From assembly GCA_032622095.1 (NCBI GenBank), contig CP136063.1, positions 88,885,980 through 88,949,979 of the forward strand: a DNA stretch of 64,000 nt, written 5' to 3'. The position numbers were made by a program, and so were the translations under genes. Below are positions 46,676-57,944 of this stretch, one piece after another (positions within the stretch are counted from its first letter, which is position 1; each line of letters begins with the position of its first letter). The notes under the pieces are model-generated. The model had not been told where the DNA came from. It ran no database searches and saw nothing but the letters and a program-made list of their open reading frames with translations. This DNA comes from Siphonodentalium dalli. Its lineage: Eukaryota > Mollusca > Scaphopoda > Gadilida > Siphonodentaliidae.

Positions 46676-47470
46676 TCTATTATATATTTTGGAAGATCTG
46701 TTTGTGTGTGAGTGTGTGTTTGTGTGTGTGTAATCGATGAACTCGAAAACTGCCGACCCGATTTCGATGAAACTTGGTATGTGGGGGTATTTTCGGCCGG
46801 GGGTGACATAGGCTTATTGATTTTCACATCCGAGGTCAACTTTTCACGTGCCGAGGTCAAATATGTTTTTACGCTGTGTTACGGGACTTTCATTTGAGTT
46901 CGGTGCTTACAAATCGATTCGAAACAGCGCGAATAATAAAATGCCAGTCATAATAATGACACTGTGAGAATCTTTCGTGTTTCCTCTTTCCAACGATATA
47001 TAATGCGTATGTATCCGTTTTAGTTATCTTCCTCAATTATCAAGAAGAAGTGGTACTATCTTCCATCAGGATAAAAACAATGCGTAACTTCTATGACGTC
47101 GTTAGAGGTCATAACGTTAGATCACGTTAACGCTTAACCGGCCGATGCATTTGACTGTTTCAGACGTCTTGGCGATATCTCGGGCACCGATGGTAATTTA
47201 TCTTTACGTTGAAACTTGATAATTAATGAGCGTGTGTATATGAGGCGCGTTTATATACTTGAGTGGAAATCAAATCGGGTTAAACTGGCGGATTTTTACG
47301 GACGAAATTTGATGCATAGGGTATCTCGGTATCCGCTGGGCCGATTTCCCGGTATCCGCTGGGCCGATTTTCACCATTTTTGGGGTGTTTGTGTTTGACC
47401 CCACCTGACCTTGACCTTCAAAATGGTCAATTCAAGGTCAAAGCCCGGACGAAGTCGGGTCACCTTCTAG
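46676..47470 (+). mobile_element. Helitron-like family B, copy B3 (best full-length B)
   Basis: 795 bp from TCTATTATATATTTTGG, joined to A2 without a spacer, to hairpin CCCGGACGAAGTCGGG, TCACCTT, CTAG. Contains a (GT)n tract, the GATTTCGATGAAACTTGG module, a ~500-bp unique body and the TGACCTTGACCTTCAAAATG stretch. No Rep/helicase ORF. Confidence 0.85.
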
Positions 47471-47520
47471 TATATATATATATATATATATATATAGCTA
47501 TATATATATATATATATATG
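47471..47520. repeat. (TA)n-AGC-(TA)n spacer: empty-site equivalent
   Basis: Between the CTAG of B3 and the TCTCC of A3. The same spacer, split by the 15-kb element, is found at 31097-31130 and 46107-46134, where the AGC is kept on the right side (46114-46116). Confidence 0.8.
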
Positions 47521-48061
47521 TCTCCTATATATTTTGAAGACCTCTGTCTGTCTGTATGTCTGTATGTATGTATGTCTGTATGTCATTTATACAAATCTAC
47601 GATTCTCGACCGATCGGGACGAAACTTGGTACGTGTGTGTAGTTTGACCAGGCGGTCGTCCTTGTCGTATTGGCGAGCCCGTGCGACGCCCGTGCAGCGC
47701 ATACGCAGACGAGATCTCGGAAACGGGTGGAGCTATCGACTTGAAATATTCTATGTGAATGTATCTTGCCCCGGATACGAATTTTATCGGGTCGCCGAGC
47801 CCGTGCGACGCCAGCTTCGCGCATGCGCAGACCAGATCTCGGAAACGGGTGGAGCTATCGACTTGAAATTTGCTATGTGAATGTATCTTGCCCAGGATAC
47901 GAATTTTATCGGGTCGCCGAGCCCGTGCGACGCAAGCTTCGCGCATGCGCAGACCAGATCTCGGAAACGGGTGGAGCTATCGACTTGAAATTTGGTTTTT
48001 GAGCTATCGACTTGAAATTTGGTTTTTGAATAGCCCGGACAACGTCGGGCTCATCGGCTAG
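47521..48061 (+). mobile_element. Helitron-like family A, copy A3
   Basis: 541 bp, the same as A2 at an offset of 1386 bp, showing that A2+B3+(TA)n was duplicated as a block. Ends CTAG and is followed directly by A4. Confidence 0.85.
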
Positions 48062-48610
48062 TCTCATATATATTTTGAAGACCTCTGTCTGTCTGTCTGT
48101 CTGTCTGTCTGTATGTTTGTATGTTTGTCATTAATACAAATCTACGATTCTCGACCGATCGGGATGAAACTTGGTGCGTGTGTGTAGTTTGACCAGGCGG
48201 TGGACGTTGTCGTATTGGCGAGCCCGTGCGGCGCCCGCTTCGCGCATGCGCAGACGAGATCTCGGAAACGGGTGGAGCTATCGACTTGAAATTTGCTATG
48301 TGAATGTATCTTGCCCCGGATACGAATTTTATCGGGTCCCCGAGCCCGTGCGACGCCAGCTTCGCGCATGCGCAGACGAGATCTCGGAAACGGGTGGAGC
48401 TATCGACTTGAAATTTCGTACGTGAATGTATCTTGCCCCGGATACGAATTTTATCGGGTCGCCGAGCCCGTTCGACGCCAGCTTCGCGCATGCGCAGACC
48501 AGATCTCGGAAACGGGTAGAGCTATCGACTTGAAATTTCGGGCTGGGTAGAGCTATCGACTTGAAATTTGGTTTTTGAATAGCCCGGACAACGTCGGGCT
48601 CATCGGCTAG
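48062..48610 (+). mobile_element. Helitron-like family A, copy A4
   Basis: 549 bp, TCTCATATATATTTTG to CTAG. Three intact GCGCATGCGC sites. It contains a short duplication of the GGTAGAGCTATCGACTTG segment before the 3' hairpin. Followed directly by B4. Confidence 0.85.
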
Positions 48611-49263
48611 TCTATTATATATTTTGGAAGATCTGTTTGTGTGTGAGTGTGTGTTTGTGTGTGTGTAATCGATGAACTCGAAAACTGCCGACCCGATTTC
48701 GATGAAACTTGGTATGTGGGGGTATTTTCGGCCGGGGGTGACATAGGCTTATTGATTTTCACATCCGAGGTCAACTTTTCACGTGCCGAGGTCAAATATG
48801 TTTTTACGCTGTGTTACGGGACTTTCATTTGAGTTCGGTGCTTACAAATCGATTCGAAACAGCGCGAATAATAAAATGCCAGTCATAATAATGACACTGT
48901 GAGAATCTTTCGTGTTTCCTCTTTCCAACGATATATAATGCGTATGTATCCGTTTTAGTTATCTTCCTCAATTATCAAGAAGAAGTGGTACTATCTTCCA
49001 TCAGGATAAAAACAATGCGTAACTTCTATGACGTCGTTAGAGGTCATAACGTTAGATCACGTTAACGCTTAACCGGCCGATGCATTTGACTGTTTCAGAC
49101 GTCTTGGCGATATCTCGGGCACCGATGGTAATTTATCTTTACGTTGAAACTTGATAATTAATGAGCGTGTGTATATGAGGCGCGTTTATATACTTGAGTG
49201 GAAATCAAATCGGGTTAAACTGGCGGATTTTTACGGACGAAATTTGATGCATAGGGTATCTCG

Positions 49264-50104
49264 CAGTCTGAGTAAACTCATACCTAAATATTCATTACAA
49301 CATTGAATATAAGGTCTGACGGATAACATCGATATTTCATTTCCAAGTCTTCGGGATTCCGTAATCTGATTGATTGCGTAAATTATTTTCCGTCCAATGA
49401 AACCGTATGGGTTAATAAACAAGTGTCAGTGGGCGGAGCTAGACTCCCATAATGTCACCTCTAAATATAGTAACAGAGCGGAATTTCTCCGATCGAAAGC
49501 GATGCTTGCAAATACAACAGACAGAAACAATGGCTTCGAAATTATATATTCGGTACGATTCGGATTAATTTGAAGGATGTGCTATAGACCTGATAGATAG
49601 GCCTGCGCATGGTACCAACTTGGCCTCCCATAAATATAAATAGAACTCACTCACGTCCGTGTATTTGATTTACTTTATTGTACCATGGTTTGCAAATCAA
49701 ATTATTTGTCGTAAAAAAGTCATCTGAAAGTTAACACCGAGGAAATGACTTAATTTTATGCTTTTAAATAGTTCTAAAGCATCATTTTTGATGACGACCT
49801 TATTTTTTGCTCTCGGATGCAGCTTTCCGGGTGATGCAGCGAGTTCATCTCCCGAAAAAGAATAGTCGCACACACGACAAATATTATCTGCTGTAATTTT
49901 ATGTCGCGACACCAGGGGACACAGGCCATTACTATTATTGCGAAGCACAACAAATAACACGTGGGGACACCTGTCAATCATCGATGTATTTTTTTTAATC
50001 CGTGACGTCATTTTGGGGAAGCTCTTCGCTGAATAGAAATGGTTTTGGCTACATAAGCTCCAGACTCTATATTTCAAATATAGAGTCGACGTTCACCCAG
50101 ACTG
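49264..50104 (-). mobile_element. 841-bp DNA transposon with 9-bp TSD, CAGTCTG ends
   Basis: Left end CAGTCTGAGTAAAC and right end GTTCACCCAGACTG are inverted (12 of 14 matching), flanked by the exact 9-bp duplication GGTATCTCG (49255-49263 and 50105-50113). The uninterrupted site is visible in B3 near 47320. Nine bp fits MULE or Merlin; hAT (8 bp) is less likely. A perfect 25-bp palindrome (ATATTTCAAATAT core, ~50063-50087) lies just inside the right end. It carries the frame at 49697-50077. Confidence 0.85.
49697..50077 (-). CDS. Cys-containing ORF inside the 841-bp transposon
   Basis: A 126-codon minus-strand frame. The stretch after MTSRIKKN includes DRCPHVLFVVL, SRHKITADNICRVCDYSFSG and a Lys-rich tail. 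ICRVCDYSF looks like one half of a zinc-binding knuckle (C-x2-C), with earlier Cys and His that could complete it. It is too short for a transposase and shows no DDE motif. Captured host exon, a relic of an N-terminal zinc-binding domain, or chance frame: all remain open. Splice signals not resolved. Confidence 0.25.
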   Translation of the reverse strand: MKYRVWSLCSQNHFYSAKSFPKMTSRIKKNTSMIDRCPHVLFVVLRNNSNGLCPLVSRHKITADNICRVCDYSFSGDELAASPGKLHPRAKNKVVIKNDALELFKSIKLSHFLGVNFQMTFLRQII

Positions 50105-50253
50105 GGTATCTCGGTATCCGCTGGGCCGATTTCCCGGTATCCGCTGGGCCGATTTCCACCATTTTTGGGGTGTTGGTGTTTGACCCCACCTGACCTTTAC
50201 CTTCAAAATGGTCAATTCAAGGTCAAAGCCCGGACGAAGTCGGTCACCTTCTA

Positions 50254-50418
50254 CAAGGTCAAATCGGGTAAAACCGGATGGATTTCGACGGGTACTTTTG
50301 TCGGGTACTTTTGTTCGGGCAGTGTTTTGGACGGGTCAAATCTTGACCCCACTTGACCTTGGCCTTCAAAATAGACAATTCAAGGTCAAAGCCCGAACGA
50401 AGTCGAGCCACCTTCTAG
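50254..50418 (+). mobile_element. 5'-truncated Helitron-like family B segment (B5)
   Basis: CAAGGTCAAATCGGGTAAAA and GGATTTCGACGGGTACTTTT match B1 near 19259-19300 better than B3. Ends CCGAACGAAGTCGAG hairpin remnant, CACCTT, CTAG at 50415-50418. Confidence 0.65.
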
Positions 50419-51995
50419 TATATATATGGCAACCAAAAGAAGGGATATTCACAAAAAGTCATACCGTGTATTCGTTTCTAATTTCCATCAGTTGTTCTCT
50501 TATTCCATTTTTCTGAAATATAATGTACACCAGTAATATATAGAGTTATAAGTGCACTGTGCATTGTATACCTTTGAGTTGGCGACGCACTTAGCTATGT
50601 TGGAATATATTCATGTTAAATATAGGATGTGATATAAAGTGTAGAACAGGATGAACGAATGACGAAATTTCCAAATGAAGGTTGAAAACACATATATTAT
50701 TGCACTTAAGCGCAAATAAAGCCTTACATACATTGGCCGGTACCGACTGCCTGGATGAATTATTTGCCATCAGGTTGGCATTGGGTTGCCTATAGGTTAT
50801 AAGCAACTAAATACTTGAAATTATGCCCCTTGGCATTTGTGTTGGGAAACTCGAGTCAGCATAAAAAAAAATACAGGCAGCTGAATGGTGTATAATATCT
50901 TCGGTTGTTTAATGTGAAAAAAAAAGAAATTCATAGGCTATGTTAATTCCTCGGCCATTTGTGTGGGATTGTTCGTCAAGCGGCTACATTGGTCGCCAAA
51001 TTTGATAGGGGGTGGGTGTATTTTTCTATATTGAAATATTTTGCACAAAAGGGGGTAGTTGTGGAGATGTCAGTTTATTTCCAGGAATAAGTATGGTGAG
51101 GCACCATTTCTTATTTGACAACTTATGTCCGACGTGGATTTCTACACGCAGAAATATTTAAAGTTTGGCTCAGTAGGGCAATGAATCGTGGGGATGGCTT
51201 AACCCTAACACTGTCGCCTATGGGAAATATTTAGTTGATTGTAACCTGTACCGGTCGGTACCGACTGGCTGCTGGTATGAACCGGAATGCGGTCGGTACC
51301 GGCCGGCACCGGCATGTTTACTTGGAAGTGTCATAACAACAATGTCAGATGACAGCGCAGTTGGTAATCCTCATTTACTGAGCATTTGTATCTAATCCGA
51401 GATAGAAGTATAGTATTCAAATATAGATTGTACTTTAAAGGGATGCTGTAGACAAATGTTGTTGTTGGTTTCTATAGTCTCTGAGTCGTACAATAAGGTA
51501 ACTAGATTTCCATTTTTTGAAAGTCTGTTGTGTACGAAGTTATGTTATGGATGGCAGATTAGCCGGAATGCGAAAGTACAAATAGTCTTTGTCGAGTAAT
51601 TTTTGTACAGTTTTCAAGCAAATGTATCAAATAAATGTTATATTATATGTATACTAGTCTCATGTACTCATTTCCGTTATTGTATAGTCACCAGTCAGTG
51701 AGTGGCTTGGGTTTACGCCTCGTATCAATATCATTGTTTTCACTGTAATGTGTACCACGCGTTGCCCAATCCACAATCCGTGAATTAATTTGATTACGTC
51801 TTGTACACGGAAATTCGTAATTTATTGAAAATGGCGTACAGTAGGCCTACCCCTTTAACACCCGTCACATGTAGGTACAAACTATAAGACAGTTATAATC
51901 CTAAAATCTCACATCAGCCTGGTCTTTGCTCCAAGTGAACCAGTGCCGCCCGATTCCAGGACTTGATCCTTTCAGTGACAGCTATTGTGGCCGGT
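50419..51995. other. No gene seen
   Basis: 51245-51320 is rich in GGTCGGTACCG and GGTACCGAC palindromes, with another at 50740. Otherwise AT-rich with no coding signal. Confidence 0.35.
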
Positions 51996-52008
51996 TCATT
52001 TTACTTAC

Positions 52009-52185
52009 CATAATGGCGACAACGGAGAAGTAGATAACTTGGAAAATTACGAAGAAGATGATGAGAACGATTCCGACACACTGGTCAAGGTCATTCGCTG
52101 TGCCGTTATCATCCACAAAAGTTATTACAGCATGCCACAAACAGGACGTATATAAAATCACCAAAGATACGAGGTTATATCTGTC
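52009..52185 (-). CDS. Internal exon encoding two transmembrane helices
   Basis: On the minus strand an acceptor (TTTATTCCAG) precedes GACAGATATAAC, and the frame runs 59 codons to ATG|GTAAGT, a strong donor. The exon is phase 0-0. It encodes DRYNLVSLVILYTSCLWHAV (first hydrophobic helix), a loop with an N-glycosylation sequon (NGT) and acidic residues, then CVGIVLIIFFVIFQVIYFSV (second helix). It is probably part of a multi-pass membrane protein; I cannot name the family. The open frame continues upstream to 52311, but that part is intron plus repeat D. No other exons of this gene were found in the window. Confidence 0.55.
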
Positions 52186-52235
52186 CTGGAATAAAGACAA
52201 ATCACAATTCAGTCTAGTTGAAAGGCACACGTAAT

Positions 52236-52686
52236 CTTCGAATCCCCCTAGCACATTATAGAAAATATATGTCATATTATACACCATTTGAAAGAGGAAA
52301 CTCCAAAACAACTTATTCGATGCAATAAACTGTGAACATCTTGTTTTTGTTGAGACATCAATGTCTGTTCTGTGCTAAAGTTTCTGCACAAAGTCGATTA
52401 TTTTCAATGGAAAGGGAATAACTGTATTTAGATATAGTTATTCCCCTTCCATTGAAAATTATAAAAAAAACAGTTTGCATTCTATTGCATTCTGGGAGCC
52501 ATAACGGGGGAAATGATTTTCAGCTATTTTCTATTACTCTATGCATGGGCACCTTCTGAGACATGGACGATCCAAATGATGATGAATTATAGTATTTTAA
52601 TCATATGTTATGGCATAGATTGTTATTAAAACCGTATATCAAGGCACTATAAAAAATAATTGTGACTCGAAAATTAAATGGGCCTT
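52236..52686 (+). repeat. Dispersed repeat D, fullest copy
   Basis: Matches, inverted, 61751-62172. Contains a hairpin ATTTTCAATGGAA...TTCCATTGAAAAT (52400-52461), the CATTCTGGGAGCC segment and TTTTAATCATATGTTATGGC. Probably a MITE-like element. It lies in the presumed intron upstream of the membrane exon. Confidence 0.65.
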
Positions 52687-53112
52687 GAAGCTATCTCTAA
52701 TTACGTTGCATACTCGTCATCTAACTGTTTACATGCGTCACAAAACGGGATACTTGCATATGGAGCAGGCAATTCGTCAATGAGACGAACAAAAATCCTA
52801 TAGTGTCATTTATATATAGACCGAGTGTATTTTATAATGTCTGCATCGTGTATATATAATACATATGATGTTACGTTCTCATTCTTGTGTATATATGTTC
52901 TCCTTGTACTTCTCAATATCTGTATTTGATCAGAGAATAAACATTATTAACCATGTGCTAATTGAGAATAAAATATTGCTTACACAAAACGGGTTATTTA
53001 TATAACATCAATTTGATGATAGTGCCGATTTTATTTCTATTTGACCACAATTCACTAATAGTCAGCGCAGAGCTATATAATCTCTCTCAGAATCATTTAA
53101 GTTAAGGTCTCA
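52687..53112. other. No gene seen
   Basis: AT-rich sequence without features. Confidence 0.35.
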
Positions 53113-53436
53113 ATTAAAGTGATGTGAAACACTCCGTGACTCCAAATAGAAATTGAAAATAATTTTGCTAAAAGTAGTTATTTTTTGTTTACGAATATTA
53201 ATCAGAATTGACAACACATACCGCCATTCTTATAAATGCAACGACTCTTGATGGCGAAATCATTTGTATTAGTTTATCGCCGATAGTTTCCTCCGAATCG
53301 AGATGTAAATATTTACATATGAGCGTACTTCAGACGATGTTTTCTATGGATTGGTATATATAAAATTGTGGTCGATCTCTTTGAAAATTTCGGCGGTGTT
53401 AGTACAATGCTACATTCTCCAGGTTGACATAGCGCA
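53113..53436 (+). repeat. Dispersed repeat E, copy 2
   Basis: Matches 13945-14262 in the same orientation with interspersed indels. Confidence 0.65.
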
Positions 53437-54644
53437 TGACAGTCGAACCAACAAACAATGGCCCTCTCGCAACGAAAAAACTGTATGAGAAACATTTCAG
53501 ATAACACCCCTGATTGATCTAGACAAAAAAGTTAATTTGAAGATAGATTCTTACTACATCTTAAATAGTAGATGCGGATACCAATGTGTACATGCATATC
53601 CAATGCTGATGCATATGCCAGCTAATAGACATGGGCGTCTACATTGCAAGCACGTTTGGCGAAACAAAACCATCGCATGTGCTCTTGGAACAATCATAGC
53701 TGCCACAAGTTGTCCGTGTTCAAATTTCCATTGATCCAAACAGGGACGCGCGTAGCACAGTAGATTGAGTGAGTGAACACTTCTGGATCATTTGGCTACC
53801 TGTCCTTATTAGCAACGTGCATGGATTGCGCTATGGTAACCACATAGCTGTTCACGCTATTGTTGGAGGTCGTGTGGCTGGAAGCTACTAATATGGTGTT
53901 CAATGATGAACACATTGATGGTATCCAAATATTAGCGTAGCAGCTGAAATGAGTATGTCAAAAGACCAACTTTTATGACACTTATATATATATTGCTAAT
54001 TTCCAATACGCAGGTAGGACAGCTCCGTTCATCTGGTAGATTACAAAACTGTGGTGAGTATACGTGAACTAATTTCGTACCAATGCTGATGCAATACATT
54101 ATTATGGTCTGCACTATGTGTAAAGTCCATCTCTCGAGTATATAGCATTGTATTTACAGTGATGTTGGTACTCATTTAATTGCACCATACTGTAAACCAA
54201 CATGACCAAAGTAGTGTACTTGGGACAAATGGGGCTTCCAAAAGTGTCGAAAATCAATTTGTTATTCTGGTGAATAGAGTGTATAGTTTAACTCTTAGTT
54301 GTCCTAAGTTCCAAAATGACATGTTTTTTGGAAAAACCTTGCCCTAAAATAGAGTTAAGATCTGAACTGTCATTTGCGTGTACAACAACAAATATTTAGT
54401 TCTATTTTGTTCTAAGTGCTAAATTTCACACCCTAGGTCTACATTTCTCAAAACTTAAGATATCTAACAGTCTTATGCGGATTAGTCTTGATAAAAATTA
54501 ATACCTAAGATATTAAAGGAATCCAACGATGTGAAGTTTTCCACTGTAAACCATACATTTCAGTTGTGACGGCAATTCAAACTTTGAAAATCGATTTACT
54601 CAAAATCATAAAAAGTGCACTTTGGACAGATTGGAACTCAAGTC
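53437..54644. other. No supported gene
   Basis: Opposed frames at 53537-53739 both lack recognised domains. Nothing else seen. Confidence 0.35.
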
Positions 54645-54720
54645 GCGTTATTACACCGGATAAGTTGATAATAAAATGTTTTGGAGCTTCCTCTTTCAAA
54701 TTATATATATAGAGATTACA
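54645..54720 (-). repeat. Terminal fragment of repeat D
   Basis: TTACACCGGATAAGTTGATA and TTTTGGAGCTTCCTCTTTCA match 62103-62157 almost exactly. Confidence 0.65.
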
Positions 54721-55074
54721 CAAGTTAATTTCATAAACTTTATATACCAAATCAGGGGGGGGGTAAAACATTTGCAGGAAGGTATGCCGGGGTGGCTGGC
54801 TGGCCCGAAAGGCAAAAAATGCGTTCTTTAGAACCTCTTGCAGTTTTTTTTGCTAAAGACCTTGTGTGTACAAAGCATTGATATGTGAATTAATAGTATT
54901 ATACAGGAGCAGCATGACTTACTGGCCGTATTCCTGCTACCTCTCAATAAATAATACTATTAGAAAATATGATGGCGTATGTAGTTTCAGGTTTGCTGGT
55001 TGGTGTTAATGTTAAATATACTATATTGATATTTTAATTGAAAATGGTATAAATTGTGAACTTAACACGTTCAC
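54721..55074. other. No gene seen
   Basis: AT-rich, including a short poly-G tract near 54757. Confidence 0.35.
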
Positions 55075-55735
55075 TGCCACTACGAGTTAACTCGTAGTAA
55101 ACGGTTCCATGGGGACTGCTACAACGAGTTAACTCGTAGTAATGTTCATACCACATAACTAATAACACAAACCGCAAGCAATGTTGGTGTATGTGCCAAT
55201 ACATGCCCAACGATCCCATTGATCGATTTTATATGTATGATTACGATGGCTTGAGATACAACGATTCCCACAGCCCGAACAATGGGTGGGGTCCAGTTAG
55301 AAATATTGGTAGGATACTCCAATTCACCAGGACCTCTTCCGTACGTCCCCGAACCATGATATACATGTGCAACTAGACCACTCCCGGACACGTTGTGTAT
55401 ATATAAAGAAATTATCGTGATTTATACAATTTTTGTCGATCAAATCCGGTCAAATGAAAGATGAAACGTGTTATAACGCCCCTACGAGATAACTCGTAGT
55501 CGGCACCTGGGATGAAACTCACCAGTGGCATCGCTGGTGCCAGCTACGAGTTATCTCGTAGGTAAATACATATTATGTTTTTGACGTCTTATTCGACGTA
55601 GTCTGTACCAATTATCATATATAAATTCATTTACCATGTCTTACATACGATATGATTGTACAAGTATAACACTCTTCGTCATCTAAGACATTAACAACGT
55701 AATTGTATTTACCTACGAGATAACTCGTGGCTGGC
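55075..55735. repeat. Five CTACGAGTTAACTCGTAG-type palindromes
   Basis: The exact palindrome CTACGAGTTAACTCGTAG is at about 55080, and close variants at about 55124, 55482, 55544 and 55712 (CTACGAGATAACTCGTAG type). Two variants are followed by GGCACC(T/A)GGGATGAAAC, so longer flanks are shared too. Confidence 0.75.
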
Positions 55736-56034
55736 ACCAGGGATGAAACACTAATAAATTCCATCCCAGTTCCATCCAACATAATGCCGTACATAATTTG
55801 CCTTATACCATATATAACATTTAAATTTGAAAATTCACGGACGCCGCCGTGTATGGGACAGGGCTGTCTGGAAGGGCGGATGTTCAGGTAATAACGCTAA
55901 GTTGTAAGTTGCTTGAGGCAAGTGATATGACGATTATCTATTGCAAATGTAGCATGATTTGATTTTACATGTAGCCGAATATTTACCTATTAGTTCAGTA
56001 GATAATAATTTTTTGAATACATAATTAAACTTAC
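55736..56034. other. No gene seen
   Basis: AT-rich sequence between the palindromes and the LINE relic. Confidence 0.35.
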
Positions 56035-56549
56035 AATTTTTTATTTTGGAGTTAATCGAATTCCACACATTGGGTTGGTAGATTTTCTGAGAAACAATGT
56101 TTTCGGTGTTTTGCTTCTTAGTTTATTCGGCTATCTTGTATTTAAACCGAGGGCGTAAGTGAAAACATTTTCAAATGATTTTGGGAGATTTCTTTTAGTC
56201 CAGTTACATAAAGAGCGCTGCGTGCATGGTGTAGAGATCTTTGAACATTAGAATATTCTCTTGTTTGAAAAGGGGTTCTGTATGGATATTATATTTAGAT
56301 ATGCATAGAATACGAATTGCCCTTTTTTGTAAGGTTGACAGCACACTAGCATGACACGAATGCCCCCATACTGGGAGACAGTAAAGAAGATGGCTATGGA
56401 CTAAGGAGTGGTATAGAATTTTTCGCGATTCTTTTCGTAAAATGTTTTTAACTTTGTTCAAGAAGTAGAGGGTGTGGTTCAGCTTCCTTTGTATCATTGA
56501 TATGTGGGTTTTAAACGTTAAGTTTTCATCCATGATAATACCGAGAGAA
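56035..56549 (-). pseudogene. LINE reverse transcriptase, C-terminal relic
   Basis: The minus-strand frame 56533-56204 shows the signature of the region after the RT catalytic core in CR1/I/Jockey-type LINEs: LGIIMDENLTFKTHI, LYHSLVHSHLLYCLPVWGHS, LQKRAIRIL and the HTEPLF block. Similarity continues past the TAA at 56206-56204 in another frame down to about 56035 (QPNVWNSINSKIKN, the usual W-N-x-IK ending), so at least one stop and one frameshift exist. The catalytic FADD region and endonuclease are absent: the copy is 5' truncated at a poly-A/T tract near 56549, as is typical of LINE insertions. Not functional. Confidence 0.8.
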
Positions 56550-57944
56550 AAAAAAACTTAAACCAACTGAAAGTCGACAAATCTTTAAAAACAAAATAAA
56601 GTCCTCAACGGCCACAACTTTAAATGTATAAACATGTCTTGCAGATAATGGTTTCTCCACCAAAAGCTCATAATTAACTGACTTATACTTAACTCCTCGG
56701 TAAATAGTTCAGAAGCTACCCCACCCCTGCTGCGAGTGTTAACTGCCCTGATGGGACCCTGCTGGCAAGTTTTTTTAATATATAATATGATCGTACGTGA
56801 CACGTAATGGAGCAATCACAAATGTGATCTTCCAAATTCAATATTGCAATAATTATAGGATGTTGTGTACTACATGTACATGAAACTGTGCTGTACCACT
56901 CGGTGAGATGTCCGTATCATCACATTAAAATACCAGATTAGAACGTGGGTTGAGAATTTGAGATAATCATATATAGACTCCAATAGCCGCGTTACTATTC
57001 AAACCCAGCAATAAATTGCTGAATGCTTCTGTCCCCACCTTCATGTAACTACCAACCTTGAGCTACAAATTATTTATAACTTTCAGACAAAAATTATAGT
57101 AGGGACTGGTTGATCTTGGCGTAGTCTGCTATATAATGAGATAAGCATGGGGCTTTGATGTACATGTATATACCGGTAACAGCATTATCCGGGTTATGTT
57201 CAGTCCAAACATAAGAAAATAACAGCTGCGAACCTGGTGTGAATTGAACTGTGGTGGGGTCTCAAGCCTATCTACCCCTGCACGTCGGAACAAAATGCCA
57301 TTAAATGGCATAAGTAGCTTGAGGATGAATGTGATCCATCATACCGCAGTTAATTCAACCAGGCCCACAGGTCCTCGATGTATGCAATCACGCTACCACA
57401 AGTACAGGTTTAAATGTTTAATGGATTATTTTTTCATGAATGCAGAAATGTTCTCATGAATAAAGTGGTAGGTACATTATGCACATGTGTATATATATAT
57501 CGGCGGAAGTTTAATTAGAATTTCCAATGGATGGAAATGGAACGTCACTTTAATATTTGAGTCGGAAGTGTTCTGAATGTGAAGTGTCAAATTAATGATA
57601 AATGGATTGGTTTGCCTGAATGAATCGATGTGTGTGAACATACCGTACATGTAAAGTGTCCCTTTAATGAAATGTTGAGATGATGGAATAAACGATGAAT
57701 TTGCAATTTCTTTTAATGAAGAAAACAATGATGAAATTGGTTTACATGTATGTCTACAGTATGCTGGTGAAAATGTGAATTAACGGAAATGAAATGATGA
57801 AAGTGTCAATGACACTGTAGCTCAACTTGAAACTTGAAAAGAGAATAATTTCATGTGTTACAGTCAATAGAGCGATTAGGAATGCGGAAAGTTGAAATGT
57901 CTAAGTAATTCTAGACTATCAACATGAAGAGATATATATAAAGT
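56550..57944. other. No supported gene
   Basis: Short frames without domains. A pol III B-box-like string (GTTCAATTC, minus strand near 57245) lacks a matching A box and tRNA fold. Confidence 0.35.

Larger units (their letters stand above)
48611..50253 (+). mobile_element. Helitron-like family B, copy B4, split by an 841-bp insertion
   Basis: 48611-49263 matches B3 from its 5' end, and 50105-50253 continues exactly where it broke off. The copy ends CTAC instead of CTAG and has lost a base in the hairpin (GAAGTCGGTCACC), then joins a truncated B-type segment. Confidence 0.8.

Noticed and set aside
46132-48550. 75-166 codon Arg-rich frames over the Helitron-like elements, both strands
   Set aside because: They arise from GC-rich internal repeats of family A and recur in every copy on both strands, which is expected from repeat composition rather than coding.
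57200-57400. tRNA-derived SINE or tRNA gene
   Set aside because: One B-box-like string (GTTCAATTC) on the minus strand, but no A box at the right distance, no cloverleaf and no second copy.
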